Shown: positions 11,040 to 22,539, counted from the first letter of the stretch. The stretch is DNA of 64,000 nucleotides from Oncomelania hupensis (GCA_036898135.1 CM072523.1:4981159-5045158), one strand, 5' to 3'. Numbers and translations are program-made. The notes: generated from the letters alone by a model not told the origin.

Positions 11040-11063
11040 TTTCTTTCTTTCTTTCTTTTTATT

Positions 11064-11102
<39 letters not shown>

Positions 11103-11142
11103 TTTTTGCTTTCTTTATTTAAATTAATTTATTTATTTATTA
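11040..11142 (+). repeat. (TTTA)n/(TTTC)n microsatellite tract
   Basis: Mostly uninterrupted TTTA units from about 11058. It is followed to about 11380 by a T-rich, TTTC-rich stretch and a (GT)n run at 11381-11399. Confidence 0.85.
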
Positions 11143-11550
11143 TGACCTTTTATCGTTTTTTCTTTTTTTTACTTTTTTTCTGCCTTTGATTAACTATTGC
11201 ATTTTTTTGTCTTATAGACATATTAGTTCTTCTTTCTTTCTGTGCTTGTTTATCCTTGTGGCATCTTTCTTTCTTTCTTTTTCTTTCTTCCTATTTTTTT
11301 TTAATTTCTTTTGTTTGTTCGTTTGTTTGTTTTTTCTTGTGTCTTTTCTTTTCTTTCTTTCTTTTAATTTTTGTCTTTGTGTGTGTGTGTGTGTGTGTGC
11401 GTTCGGGCGTGTGTTTGTTTAGTGTGTTTGTGCGTGTGTGTTTGTGTGGGTGTGTGAGGACACTGAAAGCTTGTAAGCAAACACACAACCCTGTATCTTT
11501 TTATTTTATTTATTTTATTTATTTTATTTATATACTTCGACACTTTCTTG

Positions 11551-11831
11551 TCCCTTTTTATCGGGAAATTCTGGGCCGCCTCCCCTGGTGAAGTGTTGAA
11601 GGCGTAGTCGCAGCCTGTGACCCGCCCTAACCCAACCTACCTAATATTAGTTGTATTGTTTTGAAATTGGAGAGCAAACCGGAGTACCCGGAGGAAAACC
11701 CCGAGAGGTTGCCCGAGTCGAAAGTAAATAATAGTCGGAGATTGGGATCGACCCCACACCTGGCACACACCATTGGTTTGTAGCTTATGGCAAATTAGTC
11801 CTGCCTTAGATCACGCGGACACAACGCTCGC
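11551..11831 (-). mobile_element. tRNA-Leu-like SINE, copy 1
   Basis: The minus-strand head at 11745-11831 begins GCGAGCG. The family head (clearest at 39592) carries a TGGCCGAGTGG A box and a GGTTCGATCCC-like B box. The body includes CGGAGTACCCGG and GGGCCGCCTCCCCTGG motifs shared by all four copies. The A box is mutated here. The tail abuts an AT-rich (ATTTA)n tract at 11496-11535. Confidence 0.75.
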
Positions 11832-11885
11832 TTTTTACTTTTAATTGTATTCTATCTCTGTTTCTGTTCTTATTGGTGTTTTTAA

Positions 11886-12975
11886 TAATAATAATAATAA
11901 CGGATTTTTATATAGCGGGTACTCCAGCCTATGACCAGACTCACCACGCTTTACATAATCATTACATATAAATACATGCACTCGATAAAACATTGCTTTT
12001 GCTACAATACACCAAAAGACAGAACAGTAAGGGTACAACTATTTACAACTATGTACACAAATTATAAAAAAGACAGAAATAGACTATTTACAACTATGTA
12101 CACAAATGACAGAAAAGACAGAAATAGAATAGCAAAAAACCTATTCACAGCTATTTATATGCCCGGTTAGGCCCAAGAGGAAAAACAGTATAAATATGTA
12201 CAGCCGTGTATACATTTACGGATCAGACAGAGACAAAAGAAGAGAGAATGGCAGCGGGATACAAATCAGTCTGAATAATGCAGTTTGAAGAGGTGGGTTT
12301 TGAGGGCTTTTTTGAATGCTTGTGTTGATTGTATGTTGCGGATATGGGAGGGAAGGGAATTCCACTGGTTAGGTGCGGCGTAGGCGAATGCACGTTGGCC
12401 GTATGTCTTAGTGCGGGTGACGGGAACCTTGAGTGTGCGAGTTTCAGCAGAAGATCTTAAAGTGCGTGAAGGGGAGTAGACAGACAGCAGGTCAGCAAGG
12501 TAGGAGGGACAAGAGTCAGTGAAGAAGTTGTGACAGAGAACAGAGAGTTTGTACTCTATGCGTGCTTGCACAGGAAGCCAGTGAAGGGAATGTAGTAGAG
12601 GTGTGATGTGATCGCGTTTCTTAGCTCGGAATACTAGTCTAGCTGCTGAGTTCTGAACCTTTTGTAGCTTGTCAATGATGTGTTTTGGGGAGCCAGCGAG
12701 GAGAGAGTTGCAATAGTCAAGACGAGAAAGGACGAGAGCGCAGACTAGGGTTTTGGTGGCAGTGAGTGTAAGATAGTGGCGAAAGGAGCTGATTTGGCGT
12801 ATGGCCGTGTATGCAGAGCGACAGACGTTGGAGATGTGGTTGTTGAGGGACAGGTCATCGGAGAGAATGTAGCCGAGATTTCTTGCTGAGGATGAGAACT
12901 GAATGTTTGTTGTCCCTACTGTAAGCGATGTTGGGAGAGGCGGGAGTGAGGAGGAGGTGTTGTGCTTTGCTATAT
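11886..12975 (-). pseudogene. L2-like non-LTR retrotransposon, 5'-truncated 3' end
   Basis: A minus-strand frame ending at 12266 encodes the C-terminal part of a LINE polyprotein. Recognisable blocks include SARNLGYILSDDLSL, LVLSRLDYCNSLLAG, LQKVQNSAARL, SLHWLPVQARIEYKL, YGQRAFAYAAPNQWNSLP and KTHLF, which are conserved in the CR1/L2 group downstream of the reverse transcriptase core. A 3' untranslated part of about 360 bp follows and ends in a CGCTATATAAAAA-like tail with (TTA)n at 11886-11900. The reverse transcriptase and endonuclease are missing through 5' truncation. The truncation edge near 12975 is approximate. Expression is unlikely. Confidence 0.82.
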
Positions 12976-13077
12976 CTCTCCTTGTTTCCAAACGGGAATG
13001 GTGACATTTTCTTAAAGCCTCTCTCTTTTGTATGTGTGTATGCTGCAAGCTGTTGTTCTCCAGTTTTTACTTCAGTT

Positions 13078-13155
13078 GTTGCATGCATAGACGGCGTGAT
13101 AAAGGGGAATTTCTGATTTGTATCGGACAGTACAGTTGTACAGTATTGTATTATT
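13078..13155 (+). repeat. LINE/SINE 3'-end fragment with ATTGT-type tail
   Basis: GTTGCATGCATAGACGGCGT followed by AAAGG, AATTTCTG and a TATTGTATT-like end recurs on the minus strand at about 47575-47680. The element body is not identified. Confidence 0.5.
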
Positions 13156-13278
13156 TATAATAATCTTCACTTTTTGCTGTTGTTGTTATTGGTGGTGGTG
13201 TTGGTGTTGTTGAGCGCAGTGTGCATGAATTGTTTTTTTGTGGATAACAGCACTATTCAAGACTACCTCATCATCGTA

Positions 13279-13341
13279 GGTATGTATGTATGTATGTATG
13301 TATGTATGTATGTATGTATGTATGTATGTATGTATGTATGT
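13279..13341 (+). repeat. (TATG)n microsatellite
   Basis: About sixteen tetranucleotide units. It ends beside the target duplication of the following 575-bp element. Confidence 0.93.
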
Positions 13342-13354
13342 ATGTATTTGCGTA

Positions 13355-13931
13355 CCCCCGTTGGGGTGCCGGGGGTTTCAGTATAAATAGTATCCCCACT
13401 TTCTGGAAATTTAGTGCTTTAAATTCCCACTGTCGCTGTCTTTCTCATTTGTTCTTTCTCATTCCTGCTCTGTTCTATCGATCTGCTATACTATCTTCTT
13501 CTTCGCTAGACCAGTCACCTACCTTTTTTCTTGAAAACTCTTCCGGGACAAGACTCCTTGTTTGTGTATGAGGTCTGTTGGATCAGCTTGGGAATATTGG
13601 ACGCTTTCTGCCAGGTGGTCACTAAAGCTTCTTATGATGTTATTATTTAGCAATGTAGGCATTTTATATGTATGAGTTTTGTTGATAATTTATAATGATG
13701 TTTGTATTCTATTTTGTTTTTGTAAACGGGGGTTCGATAAATTAGAGTATAGCCTCAGCGTCCCCTGCGTGGGGTGTCTTTATTGTAAAGTGACTGGCTG
13801 GTGGAGAGCATTCAGTTTTACCACTAGGGTTGTTTCAGCAGATCTTTTATGCGGATCGGGGGTTGTCCGGTCCTGATTTGGCTCGGAAGAGTCCGCTGGA
13901 CCTAAAGCTAAAGCAATAATCATGTAATGTA
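13355..13931 (+). mobile_element. CCCG-start 575-bp element, copy 1
   Basis: First of four close copies. It begins CCCGTTGGGGTGCCGGGGG, contains a constant CAGTATAAATAGTATCCCC stretch, and ends CGGAAGAGTCCGCTGGACC, TAAAGCAATAAT and a short ATGTA-type tail. ATGTATTTGCGTA occurs on both sides (13342-13354 and 13932-13944). A 13-bp duplication and a simple-repeat tail indicate target-primed reverse transcription. There is no protein domain and no clear pol III boxes. Its 3' end may be shared with an unseen LINE partner. Confidence 0.8.
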
Positions 13932-14016
13932 ATGTATTTGCGTATTTATTTATGTATTTATTGTTAAGAAAACCTTACTTCCTCCTGTTGCAAACTATGC
14001 TGGTCTTGATAATGTT

Positions 14017-14594
14017 CCCCCTTTGGGGTGCCGGGGGTTTCAGCTTAAATAGTATCCCCACTTTCTGGAAATTTAGTGCTTTAAATTCCCACTGTCGCTG
14101 TCTTTCTCATTTGCTCTTTCTCATTCCTGCTCTTTTCTATCAATCTGCTATACTATCTTCTTCTTCGCTAGACCAGTCACCTACCTTTTTTCTTGAAAAC
14201 TCTTCCTGGACAAGACTCCTTGTTTGTGTATGAGGTTTGTTGGATCAGCTTGGGAATATTGGACGCTTTCTGCCAGGTGGTCACTAGGGCTTCCTATGAT
14301 GTTATTATTTAGCAATGTAGGCATTTTATATGTATGTGTCTTGTTGATAATTTATAATGATGTTTGTATTCTATTTTGTTTTTGTAAAAGGGGGTTTGAT
14401 AAGTTGGGGTGAAGCCTCAGCCGTCCCCTGCCTGGGATGTCTTTATTATAAAGTGACTGGCTGGTGGAGAGCTTTCGGTTTTACCACTAGGGTTGTTTCA
14501 GCAGATCTTTTATGCGAATCGGGGGTTGTCCGGTCCTGATTTGGCTCGGAAGAGTCCGCTGGACCTAAAGCAATAATAATGTAATGTAATGTAA
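14017..14594 (+). mobile_element. CCCG-start 575-bp element, copy 2
   Basis: Nearly identical in length and content to copy 1 and in the same orientation, only 85 bp away. It ends in the same ATGTA-type pentamer tail. No convincing target duplication was found for this copy. Confidence 0.78.
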
Positions 14595-14814
14595 GTAGAG
14601 AAGTTTACAAACGTAGATCTCGAAAAACACGTGGTGCGTGACTCAGATTATATTTTTTTGTAGTGTAAGGGCTTTGTTCCGTATTTTTATTTAAGGTTCA
14701 AACACATTTCAAAGGCTCAGCTTTGTGAGGGTGGAGTCATTCTCCCCTTCTTTCACCTCATGTCTCCAGTATTTGTTGATTACTCAGGGCTGAACCCATT
14801 GTAGGTAAAATATT

Positions 14815-15165
14815 GTTGTGTGTGTATTGTATTGCATTGTATTGTGTTGTGTTGTATTGTTTTGTGTTGTATTGTGTTGTGTTTTCTTGTGTGGTATTGT
14901 ATTGTATTGTATGGTGTTGTATGGCATTGTATTGTATGGTGTTGTATTGTATGGTGTTGTGTTGTATTTTATTGTATGTTGTTGTATTGTATTGTATGGT
15001 GTTGTATTGTATGGTGTTGTATTGTATTGTGTTCTATGGTGTTGTACTGTATGGTATGGTGTTGTATTGTATGGTATTATGTTGTATTGTGTTGTATTGT
15101 ATGGTATTGTATTGTGTTGCATTGTGTTGTATTGTATTGTGTTGTGTTGTGTTGTATTGTATGAA
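14815..15165 (+). repeat. TGTAT/TGTTG pentanucleotide satellite
   Basis: A 350-bp array of degenerate 5-mers (TGTAT, TGTTG, TATGG) with no stop codons in several frames. The resulting Cys/Leu/Tyr-rich frames are not genes. Confidence 0.92.
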
Positions 15166-17159
15166 ATGCTGTACCCAGCGTAAGTAAGTGTTAAGTCTCG
15201 TTCATGGCGATGTGCGATCGACCATCCATATGTTCTGTCGCGGATTGTTTTTGGGGCCATCAAACATGGAGGGTTACGATCGACACTGGACCCGAGAGCA
15301 TGCTTTGCGCCAACGATTGCGTTTAGCGATCCTGTCATTGGACCCTACAACCGTTGATCAATGCAAAAGGCCATGGAAAATGCAGTCAAACTCCCCTGAG
15401 CATGTGACTATCATATAGCACGAGCTCATATATTATGAAACCAATTGCAGGAAGATCCTGTCCTTTTCTACTTTTGGCGTTGATCAATGCCGAAATGCCC
15501 TAACAATCCACTGAGATTGTTCTAAACGAAAAAAAAACAACAACAACAAAAACGGACAACAACAATAAATGTAAATTTTGACTTTATAGTGAATGAGTAA
15601 TGCAAAAAAACTGTTTAAAATGCATGTAAAATCCATGTATATATAATTTCAATTTTAGTCTTTTTTTTTTTCTTCTTTGTGTGTTTGTGTTCCATTAAGG
15701 CTCCTATCAGTGAATCAATGCATTGACATCAGAGTCTGCTTTTTAGCGCAAGAGACTGGTTTTATTTATTTTTTTTAATTATATTGAGATGTTAGCAGTT
15801 TAGTCTTATTTTGTTTAGTTTTGTATGGTCCTGATTCGGTTCTTGGCAGTCCGCTGGACCCTAAAAATATTGACTATCTATCTATCTATCTTTAGCGCAA
15901 GGAAAGTGTTGCTTTAAGGGGTGTACCTATGTGTCGCCATAACGAGGCAGATGGTGTGCCATGGTGCTATGTTTGTAGGAGTTTTGTGCTGTATATTTCT
16001 TTTTAATTGTTACTGAAAGGTAATCAGAATATTCCCGTGACGTAAGAGTATTGCACCTTACGATCCATGTCGCCATCATATCCGATAAAGAGCCAGGTCA
16101 TTGCGCTGTATCACATTTTTATATTGTAATTCCACAATGATTATGGAATTGCACCTGGGGTAGACTGACCTGCTAAATCGAGGCAGCGATTGATATATAA
16201 TCTGCATTGCGCCTTGCAACATTCTTCGCACCCAGCACGTGCCCGACGCGTAGTTAGTGGAAATTGCACCATAAGTAACTAATTTTTAATCCGACCGGAA
16301 ACCCGAAAAGTCACCGGTAATCATGTAGCGCGGACAACAAACGCATTTTGTCTTTTTAAAAGAAACAACAAACAAACAAACAAACAAACAAACAGAACGC
16401 TACAACCTTTAATCACTTTAACTACTTTTTTTTCTGCTTCCGCAAGGTGTTTTTTTTTTTAATTTTATTGTGTGTGTGTGGTTTGAAGAAAATTAAGAAT
16501 AAAATAGTATAAATCAGACTTCCGAAAATTGTTACTTTCCAAATTATTTTAAGTGCAACAGAAGTTCAGATACCGTTGTCGCTGTGTTTTGGTTTCATTC
16601 GTTTGGGCTTATAGGGATTATTCGTTCCTTTTTGTATAAGTTGAGCTTTCAGGCACGCGCACTGTTCAGGTACCTGCTATTCTAATTTAATGGGTTTTGT
16701 CGCTACATCTCTAGTTTTTTTTTTATTCTTTCAATATTTATAAGAATGAATCTGTTTTTTCTTTGAATCATTTCAGTCTTTAAGTTCAAATGCAGTTCTG
16801 GTACTTCATTCTAATGACTGATGTCGTTACATCTCTGTTTTTTGTTTCAATTCGTTCAATATAGATAGGATTGTATCTGTATTTTTTAATCATTTCAGTC
16901 CCTAAGTGCAAGCAAAGTTCATATTCCTTCACGCATTGTAATTACTGTTGTAATTGCATCCCAGGTCTTTTTTTTTAATATGTATAGGTCTGTCTGTGCA
17001 GTAAACCATTCACTTTTAAAGTTCTAATCGTTATTGCAATTACAAATACGATTTCTTGTTTTGTTTTAATTCTTTCCTATTGATTCGACTTTTTTTTCCC
17101 CAGTTTCTTCTTAACCAAATCAGTCTTTAATCACACGCAAAGTTCAGATACTCTCTTCT
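15166..17159. other. Unassigned AT-rich sequence
   Basis: No gene recognised. It contains a 3'-end fragment shared with the 575-bp element (TCCGCTGGACCCTAAA, about 15825-15870, with an adjoining (TATC)n), and poly-A and (ACAA)n tracts near 15530 and 16370. Confidence 0.5.
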
Positions 17160-17392
17160 GAAAAATGAAATGATTGAACAGTAAAGCTTAACGTCTGCAT
17201 CCACCATAGGCGATATGGCAGACAGGCGGGGATAACCACTCCAGGAAGGAAGAGATAGAGGGGAGGGGGGACCTAGTGCTGAGGTAGACAATGATGACTG
17301 CCACTTTTTATTTCGCCCACCACAGGACTCGAACCTTGGTTATCGTTGTGCCAGTTGAACGCTGTACCTCCGAGCTCCGGCGGTGGGTCCCC
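17160..17392 (-). mobile_element. GTAGCTC-type tRNA-headed SINE, copy 1
   Basis: The minus strand has a degraded head (GGAGCTCGGAGG and GGTTCGAGTCC boxes) at about 17320-17392. The diagnostic tail GGTTATCCCCG, GTCTGCCATATCGCC and GCAGACGTTAA lies at about 17180-17240. The best copy is at 49055. Confidence 0.72.
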
Positions 17393-17787
17393 TTTTGCTA
17401 TTTGCTTATTGCCGTAGTTGTTTTGTTGTGAATTATTTCACACTGACTGGACCTTTTTCAAATTTCTCTTAATCAGTTCAGTCTGTAAGCAAACGCAGAG
17501 TTCGGGTAAGCCTTATTACCGTGGTATCTCTGCTGCTATGTTTTAATTCGTGTTTGATTATTATAGAGTTTATCAATGATGTTTTGTAAATCACTATAGT
17601 CTTAAACTACGCTCAGAGTTCGGGTTCCTCCCAAGTTCAAATGAAAAAAAAAATATTATTGGGATATTACACATTGCTTTTCTGATATGGTGTATCAATT
17701 CTTAAATATATAATATATAAAAATATATCATACTTTTTTTTTTACCTTTTTATATTTAGCCTTTCAAGAGAAATTTTAATATCTGGA

Positions 17788-17880
17788 GGGTGCCTCGGGC
17801 CGCTTAAGTTAGATCCTGTATCGGCCAGCGCCTTGAGCTGCTCTGGCGCTGGAAGTGCGCTATATTAGAACGATGAAATA
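17788..17880 (+). repeat. GCGC-tail repeat, copy 2 (3' fragment)
   Basis: Only the last ~95 bp remain: TTAGATCCTGTATCGGCCAG, GCGCCTTGAGCTGCTCTGG and GCGCTATATTAGAA. It is in the plus orientation. Confidence 0.7.
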
Positions 17881-18142
17881 AAGAATCCAGTCATTAGTAT
17901 TGTATTTGCACTCCACACGTCTCTTTAATCTGAGTTCGTACGTGGTGTATCTGATTAATAATATTTAGCTTTTGATCGCGCAGTGTCAGGCGTTTGGCTC
18001 AAGCAGGATTCAACTACCGTTTAAGCTAAAAGTTGTCGTGCCATTGACTCTTGAATGAACCTGAAAGACTTTGAAGAGTTATAATATATTTATATCTAGT
18101 ATCTTTTTTTTTTAAATTATTTTTTTTAATTTTATTTACCTT

Positions 18143-18445
18143 ATTGTCCCTTTTCCATAGGGAAATTCTGGGCCGCCTCCCCTGGAGAAAGGGCAGTCGC
18201 AGCCCGTGGCGCGCCCAAACCCAACCTACCTAACATTTGTTGTGATTTGAAATTTTGCTTGGGGAGGAAACCGGAGTACCCGGGGAAAACCCCAAGACGT
18301 TGCCCTAGTTGAAAGTAAATAATGTTCGGAGAAACATAACGCCCACATGCTGGCTCGAACCCACACCTCTCAGGCGCCATTGGTTTCTGGCCTGTGGACA
18401 AGGCAAGTTAGTCCCGCCTTGGACCACTTGGCCACAACGCTCGCT
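18143..18445 (-). mobile_element. tRNA-Leu-like SINE, copy 2
   Basis: Full-length copy on the minus strand. The head GCGAGCGTTGTGGCCAAGTGG and a GGTTCGAGCC-like B box lie at 18350-18445, and the 3' part containing CCAGAATTTCCC ends at about 18150. Confidence 0.82.
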
Positions 18446-18479
18446 ATGATGCTTTTATTTATCTTCTTCCCCCTCCTTC

Positions 18480-18481
<2 letters not shown>

Positions 18482-18533
<52 letters not shown>

Positions 18534-18537
18534 CTTT
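18482..18537 (+). repeat. (CT)n microsatellite
   Basis: About 25 dinucleotides, nearly pure. Confidence 0.93.
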
Positions 18538-18752
18538 TTGACACACGTCTCTCTTTTCCTTCACATTCTCCAACCCTCCCCCCAAACCCCGCCTCCTCTC
18601 TTCTCTCTGCTCTGTCCTTGCACTTATTCTCGATTAACTCGTATGTGTGTCTGTGCATGTGTGTGTGTGTTAGCGCGCGCGCCCGCGTACGTGTTTGTGA
18701 ACACTTATTCGGGTGAAAGAATAGACCGAGACGTTTGGCCATTGCACGCATA

Positions 18753-19695
18753 CAGTACAATACAATGCAATGCAAAACATTACAATACAATACAATGCAA
18801 TGCAAAACAGTACAATACAATGCAATGCAATGCAGTACAATACAATGCAATACAATACAATGCAATACAGTACAATACAATGCAATACAATGCAATGCAA
18901 TGCAATGCAATGCAATGCAGTACAATACAATGCAATACAATACAATGCAATACAGTACAATATAATGCAATACAATGCAATGCAATACAATACAGTACAA
19001 TACAATGCAATACAATACAATGCAATACCGTACAATACAATGCAATACAATACAATGCAATGCAATACAATGCAGTACAGTACAATGCAATGCAATACAA
19101 TACAGTACAATACAATGCAAAACAGTACAATACAATGCAATACAATACAGTACAATACAATGCAATGCAAAACAGTACAATACAATGCAATACAGTACAA
19201 TACAATGCAATGCAAAACAGTACAATACAATGCAATGCAAAACAGTACAATACAATGCAATGCAAAACAGTACAATACAATGCAATGCAAAACAGTGCAA
19301 TACAATGCAATACAATACAGTACAATACAATGCAAAACAGTACAATACAATGCAATGCAAAACAGTACAATACAATGCAATGCAAAACAGTACAATACAA
19401 TGCAATGCAAAACAGTACAATACAATGCAATACAATACAGTACAATACAATACAATACAATGCAATGCAAAACAGTACAATACAATGCAATACAATACAG
19501 TACAATGCAATGCAAAACAGTACAATACAATGCAATGCAAAACAGTACAATACAATGCAATGCAAAACAGTACAATACAATGCAATGCAAAACGTACAAT
19601 ACAATGCAATGCAATACAGTACAGTACAATACAATGCAATACAATACATTACAATACAACACAACACTATACAATGCAATACAATACAATACAAC
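18753..19695 (+). repeat. ACAAT/GCAAT pentanucleotide satellite with higher-order repeat
   Basis: About 940 bp made almost only of the pentamers TACAA, TGCAA, AACAG and TACAG. From about 19100 to 19600 they combine into a 25-bp higher-order unit: one AACAG, two TACAA, two TGCAA. Single-pentamer phase slips (for example 19593, AACG TACAA) mark its edges. The pentamers contain no stop codons in most registers, so large frames occur on both strands, up to about 396 codons. None has a biological signature. Confidence 0.95.
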
Positions 19696-20670
19696 TTATA
19701 TTCATCTCAGTGTGAGCAATTACGGTGACAGAATTACATGCACAGAGCGAACAATCACAGCTAACAAATAAATGTACCAACAAAAGCATTCAGCAGATTA
19801 ATGTCTGAGGTAGAGGTTATTATAATCATGGCAAACTATCACAGGCCATAGGAAATTTGCTTGGGAGATTTCTCCTTTTTTTTTTATTTGGGAGTTCTCC
19901 CCCCTCCCCCCTCCCACCCCTCCTTTAATTTTTTTTCCAATTTTAGAGTTCTCTCCCTTCTTTGTTTTATTTGGGAATTCTCTCCCTTCCTTGTTGGGTT
20001 GTTTGTTTTCTTTGCTGGACTCCGTCATTCTGTCGCAGAGGGCAAGGGTGCAAATAAACACGGGTATACGACACTGTTGATCGAGCTGGCTCAGTTGACC
20101 AGGCTGTTTGGCAGCGCGCTCGATGCTGCAAGTTGACGCTCTTTCTTGCTGATAAGAGAGCTATACAAAACAATTGCTTTGCTTTGCCTGGGATGGGAAA
20201 AAAAACAACCATACCCGAGTATCTTTTACTGAAGAAAAATGCCAGTTAAGATTGCCTGGTTGTTTGGGGTTTAAAAAAAATGTTGCAGAGTCGGTCTTCT
20301 GTCTCTATCTGCCTGCCTGTCTGCCCGACTGCTTGACTGCCTATCCGCTTCTCTCTCTGTTTCTATATGTGTCTCTATTTGTCTGCCTGTCTCTGTCACT
20401 TTCTATCACCCTCCTTCCTTCTCCCCTTCCCCACTCTCTGTTGTTTTCGTTCTTCTCAGAGAGCAGAACGTTGAAAACCAAGACCAGTTTTTTAATGAAG
20501 TGAAATGATCCAGCAAGACGCCGGTTTTTTTTGTCTCCCCTGAATATTAAAGAATCGCTATTCTCTTTAATCTCGGATTGTCCCCTCTCATTTATTGTGT
20601 TAATTGCAGAAACTTCAAGACCGAGCACCACGCGGGTAGCTTTTTCATGAAGAAAAATCTTAACCTAAAC

Positions 20671-21536
20671 GTATAGCTCTATCTTATCCTATTCCATCCT
20701 ATCCTATCCCGTAACTCGAAAGTCTTTGGGGCACCACAGATTATCGTTTAACCAGCGTACTCTATTTTCTCTGTCCTTAGCAACACTCATTTTTTCGCTC
20801 AACGTCAAGCCAGTCCATTCTCGACTGTTGTCCTCCCACCCCCGTTGGGGTGCCGGGGGTTTCAGTATAAATAGTATCCCCACTTTCTGGAAATTTAGTG
20901 CTTTAAATTCCCACTGTCGCTGTCTTTCTCATTTGCTCTTTCTCATACCTGCTCTTTTCTATCAATCTGCTATACTATCTTCTTCTTCGCTAGACCAGTC
21001 ACCTATCTTTTTTCTTGAAAACTCTTCCGGGACAAGATTCCTTATTTGTGTATGAGGTCTGTTGGATCAGCTTGGGAATATTGGACGTTTTCTGCCAGGT
21101 GGTCACTAGGGCTTCCTATGATGTTATTATTTAACAATGTAGGCATTTTATATGTATGTGTTTTGTTGATATTTTATAATGATGTTTGTATTCTATTTTG
21201 TTTTTGTAAACGGGGGTTCGATAAATTAGAGTATAGCCTCAGCATCCCCTGCGTGGGATGTCTTTATTGTAAAGTGACTGGCTGGTGGAGAGCTTTCAGT
21301 TTTACCACTAGGGTTGTTTCGGCAGATCTTTTATGCGGATTAGGTGTTGTCCGGTCCTGATTTGGCTCGGAAGAGTCCGCTGGACCTAAAGCAATAATCA
21401 TGTAATGTAATGTAATGTTGTCCTCCCACCTCTTTTTTTTGTCTCCCTCCTTGCACTATGGTCTTTGCAAGGCCCGATGCTCTGGTGACGTGGCCATATC
21501 ATCGAAGGTTCCGTTTCTTCACCACTGTGTATAGCT
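20671..21536 (-). mobile_element. RTE-like LINE fragment, copy 1, with 8-bp target duplication, interrupted by a 575-bp element
   Basis: The minus-strand 3' end of the RTE-like family: (CCTAT)n tail at 20679-20708, then the region encoding the C-terminal RRRGRPKKRWEDNI-like motif. GTATAGCT flanks it at 20671-20678 and 21529-21536. The body is split by the insertion at 20841-21415. It aligns with 23675-23945 of the longest copy. Confidence 0.78.
20841..21415 (+). mobile_element. CCCG-start 575-bp element, copy 3, nested in an RTE-like copy
   Basis: Bounded by a perfect 15-bp duplication, TGTTGTCCTCCCACC, at 20826-20840 and 21416-21430. This copy defines the element's limits best. Its orientation is opposite to the host LINE fragment. 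Removing it restores the LINE sequence. Confidence 0.9.
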
Positions 21537-21615
21537 ATATCGAAGTTGAAAACTTTCTCCTGCTTATGACCTCCTTACTCTCCTTATTTCCAAGATGTAT
21601 TTTATTTTTTTGTGT

Positions 21616-21616
<1 letters not shown>

Positions 21617-21710
<94 letters not shown>
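21617..21710 (+). repeat. (TAA)n microsatellite
   Basis: About 31 triplets. It is the 3' tail side of the minus-strand SINE that follows at 21711. Confidence 0.93.
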
Positions 21711-21713
<3 letters not shown>

Positions 21714-21955
21714 GGATACTATATACGCGCCTTTTCCCAAATCAATTAGGCTCAAAGCGCGGCGATCTGTACCAACATACACGCTCACCTGTCTCATCCA
21801 CCCTCACACACACACTCACACACACAACAAATACACATCCATCATTCAAACAGGTGGTGTAAAGGCAGGAAGATCGCTATTAGAAGACGGAAAGAAAATC
21901 AAATTTTTATTTTTCAAATTTTTATATTGACTGCGTCCAGTATCATTATTGAAGT
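21711..21955 (-). mobile_element. CGCGGCGATC-type SINE, copy 1 (head missing)
   Basis: Shares AAAGCGCGGCGATCTGTACC, GTGTAAAGGCAG and GATCGCTATTAGAAGAC with the copy at 24885, and CAGTATCATTATTGA at its right end. The tRNA-like head is not present here. Confidence 0.6.
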
Positions 21956-22108
21956 GTTTGATTTTATCGTTTTTATGTCGCTAAGAGAATAGAATGGAAA
22001 ATTGCGAGAGTGGGTTTTTTTAAATGAAGAAAAATGTTGAATTTGTTTTTTCGTAGTGAATTGTGTATCTTCTAATACAGAAATCTTTTTGATAAGCCAT
22101 GATAAGGT

Positions 22109-22220
<112 letters not shown>

Positions 22221-22286
22221 TTATCGCCCTTTCCTGGCTTGTTCTTTGCCTCTCTCTCTCCTGGTTAAGTTCGTTTGACAGATTGC

Positions 22287-22490
22287 CCCACCGCCGTAGC
22301 TCAGTGGTAGCTAGAGCGTTCGCATGGCACGAGAATGACCCGTGTTCGAATCCCGTGTTGGGCAAGGTAAAAGTAGTCATTTTTCACTGTCCGTCTTAGT
22401 ATTAGGATTGTTTTAGCGATTTAGCGTTGGTTTAATCCCTGCACACTCTTTCCGTTCGCGCATACCAAGTCAGAATCATCATTATCATCG
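22287..22490 (+). mobile_element. GTAGCTC-type tRNA-headed SINE, copy 2
   Basis: The head CCGCCGTAGCTCAGTGG and a perfect GTTCGAATCCC B box lie at 22290-22362. The body is recognisable to about 22440. The diagnostic tail is lost before the LINE fragment begins. Confidence 0.68.
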
Positions 22491-22539
22491 CCAGCGTCAT
22501 CATTTGTACGTGGACAGAGAGCAAAAACGTGCATTCACG

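Noticed and set aside
12855..13088. Extension of the L2-like frame to 13048
   Set aside because: Residues upstream of about 12975 do not resemble LINE protein, so the open frame simply continues past the truncation point.
18455..19771. Several long open frames (up to ~396 codons) on both strands
   Set aside because: They are generated by a stop-free pentanucleotide satellite and have only repetitive Cys/Ile/Val/Leu/Tyr or Gln/Asn/Thr content.
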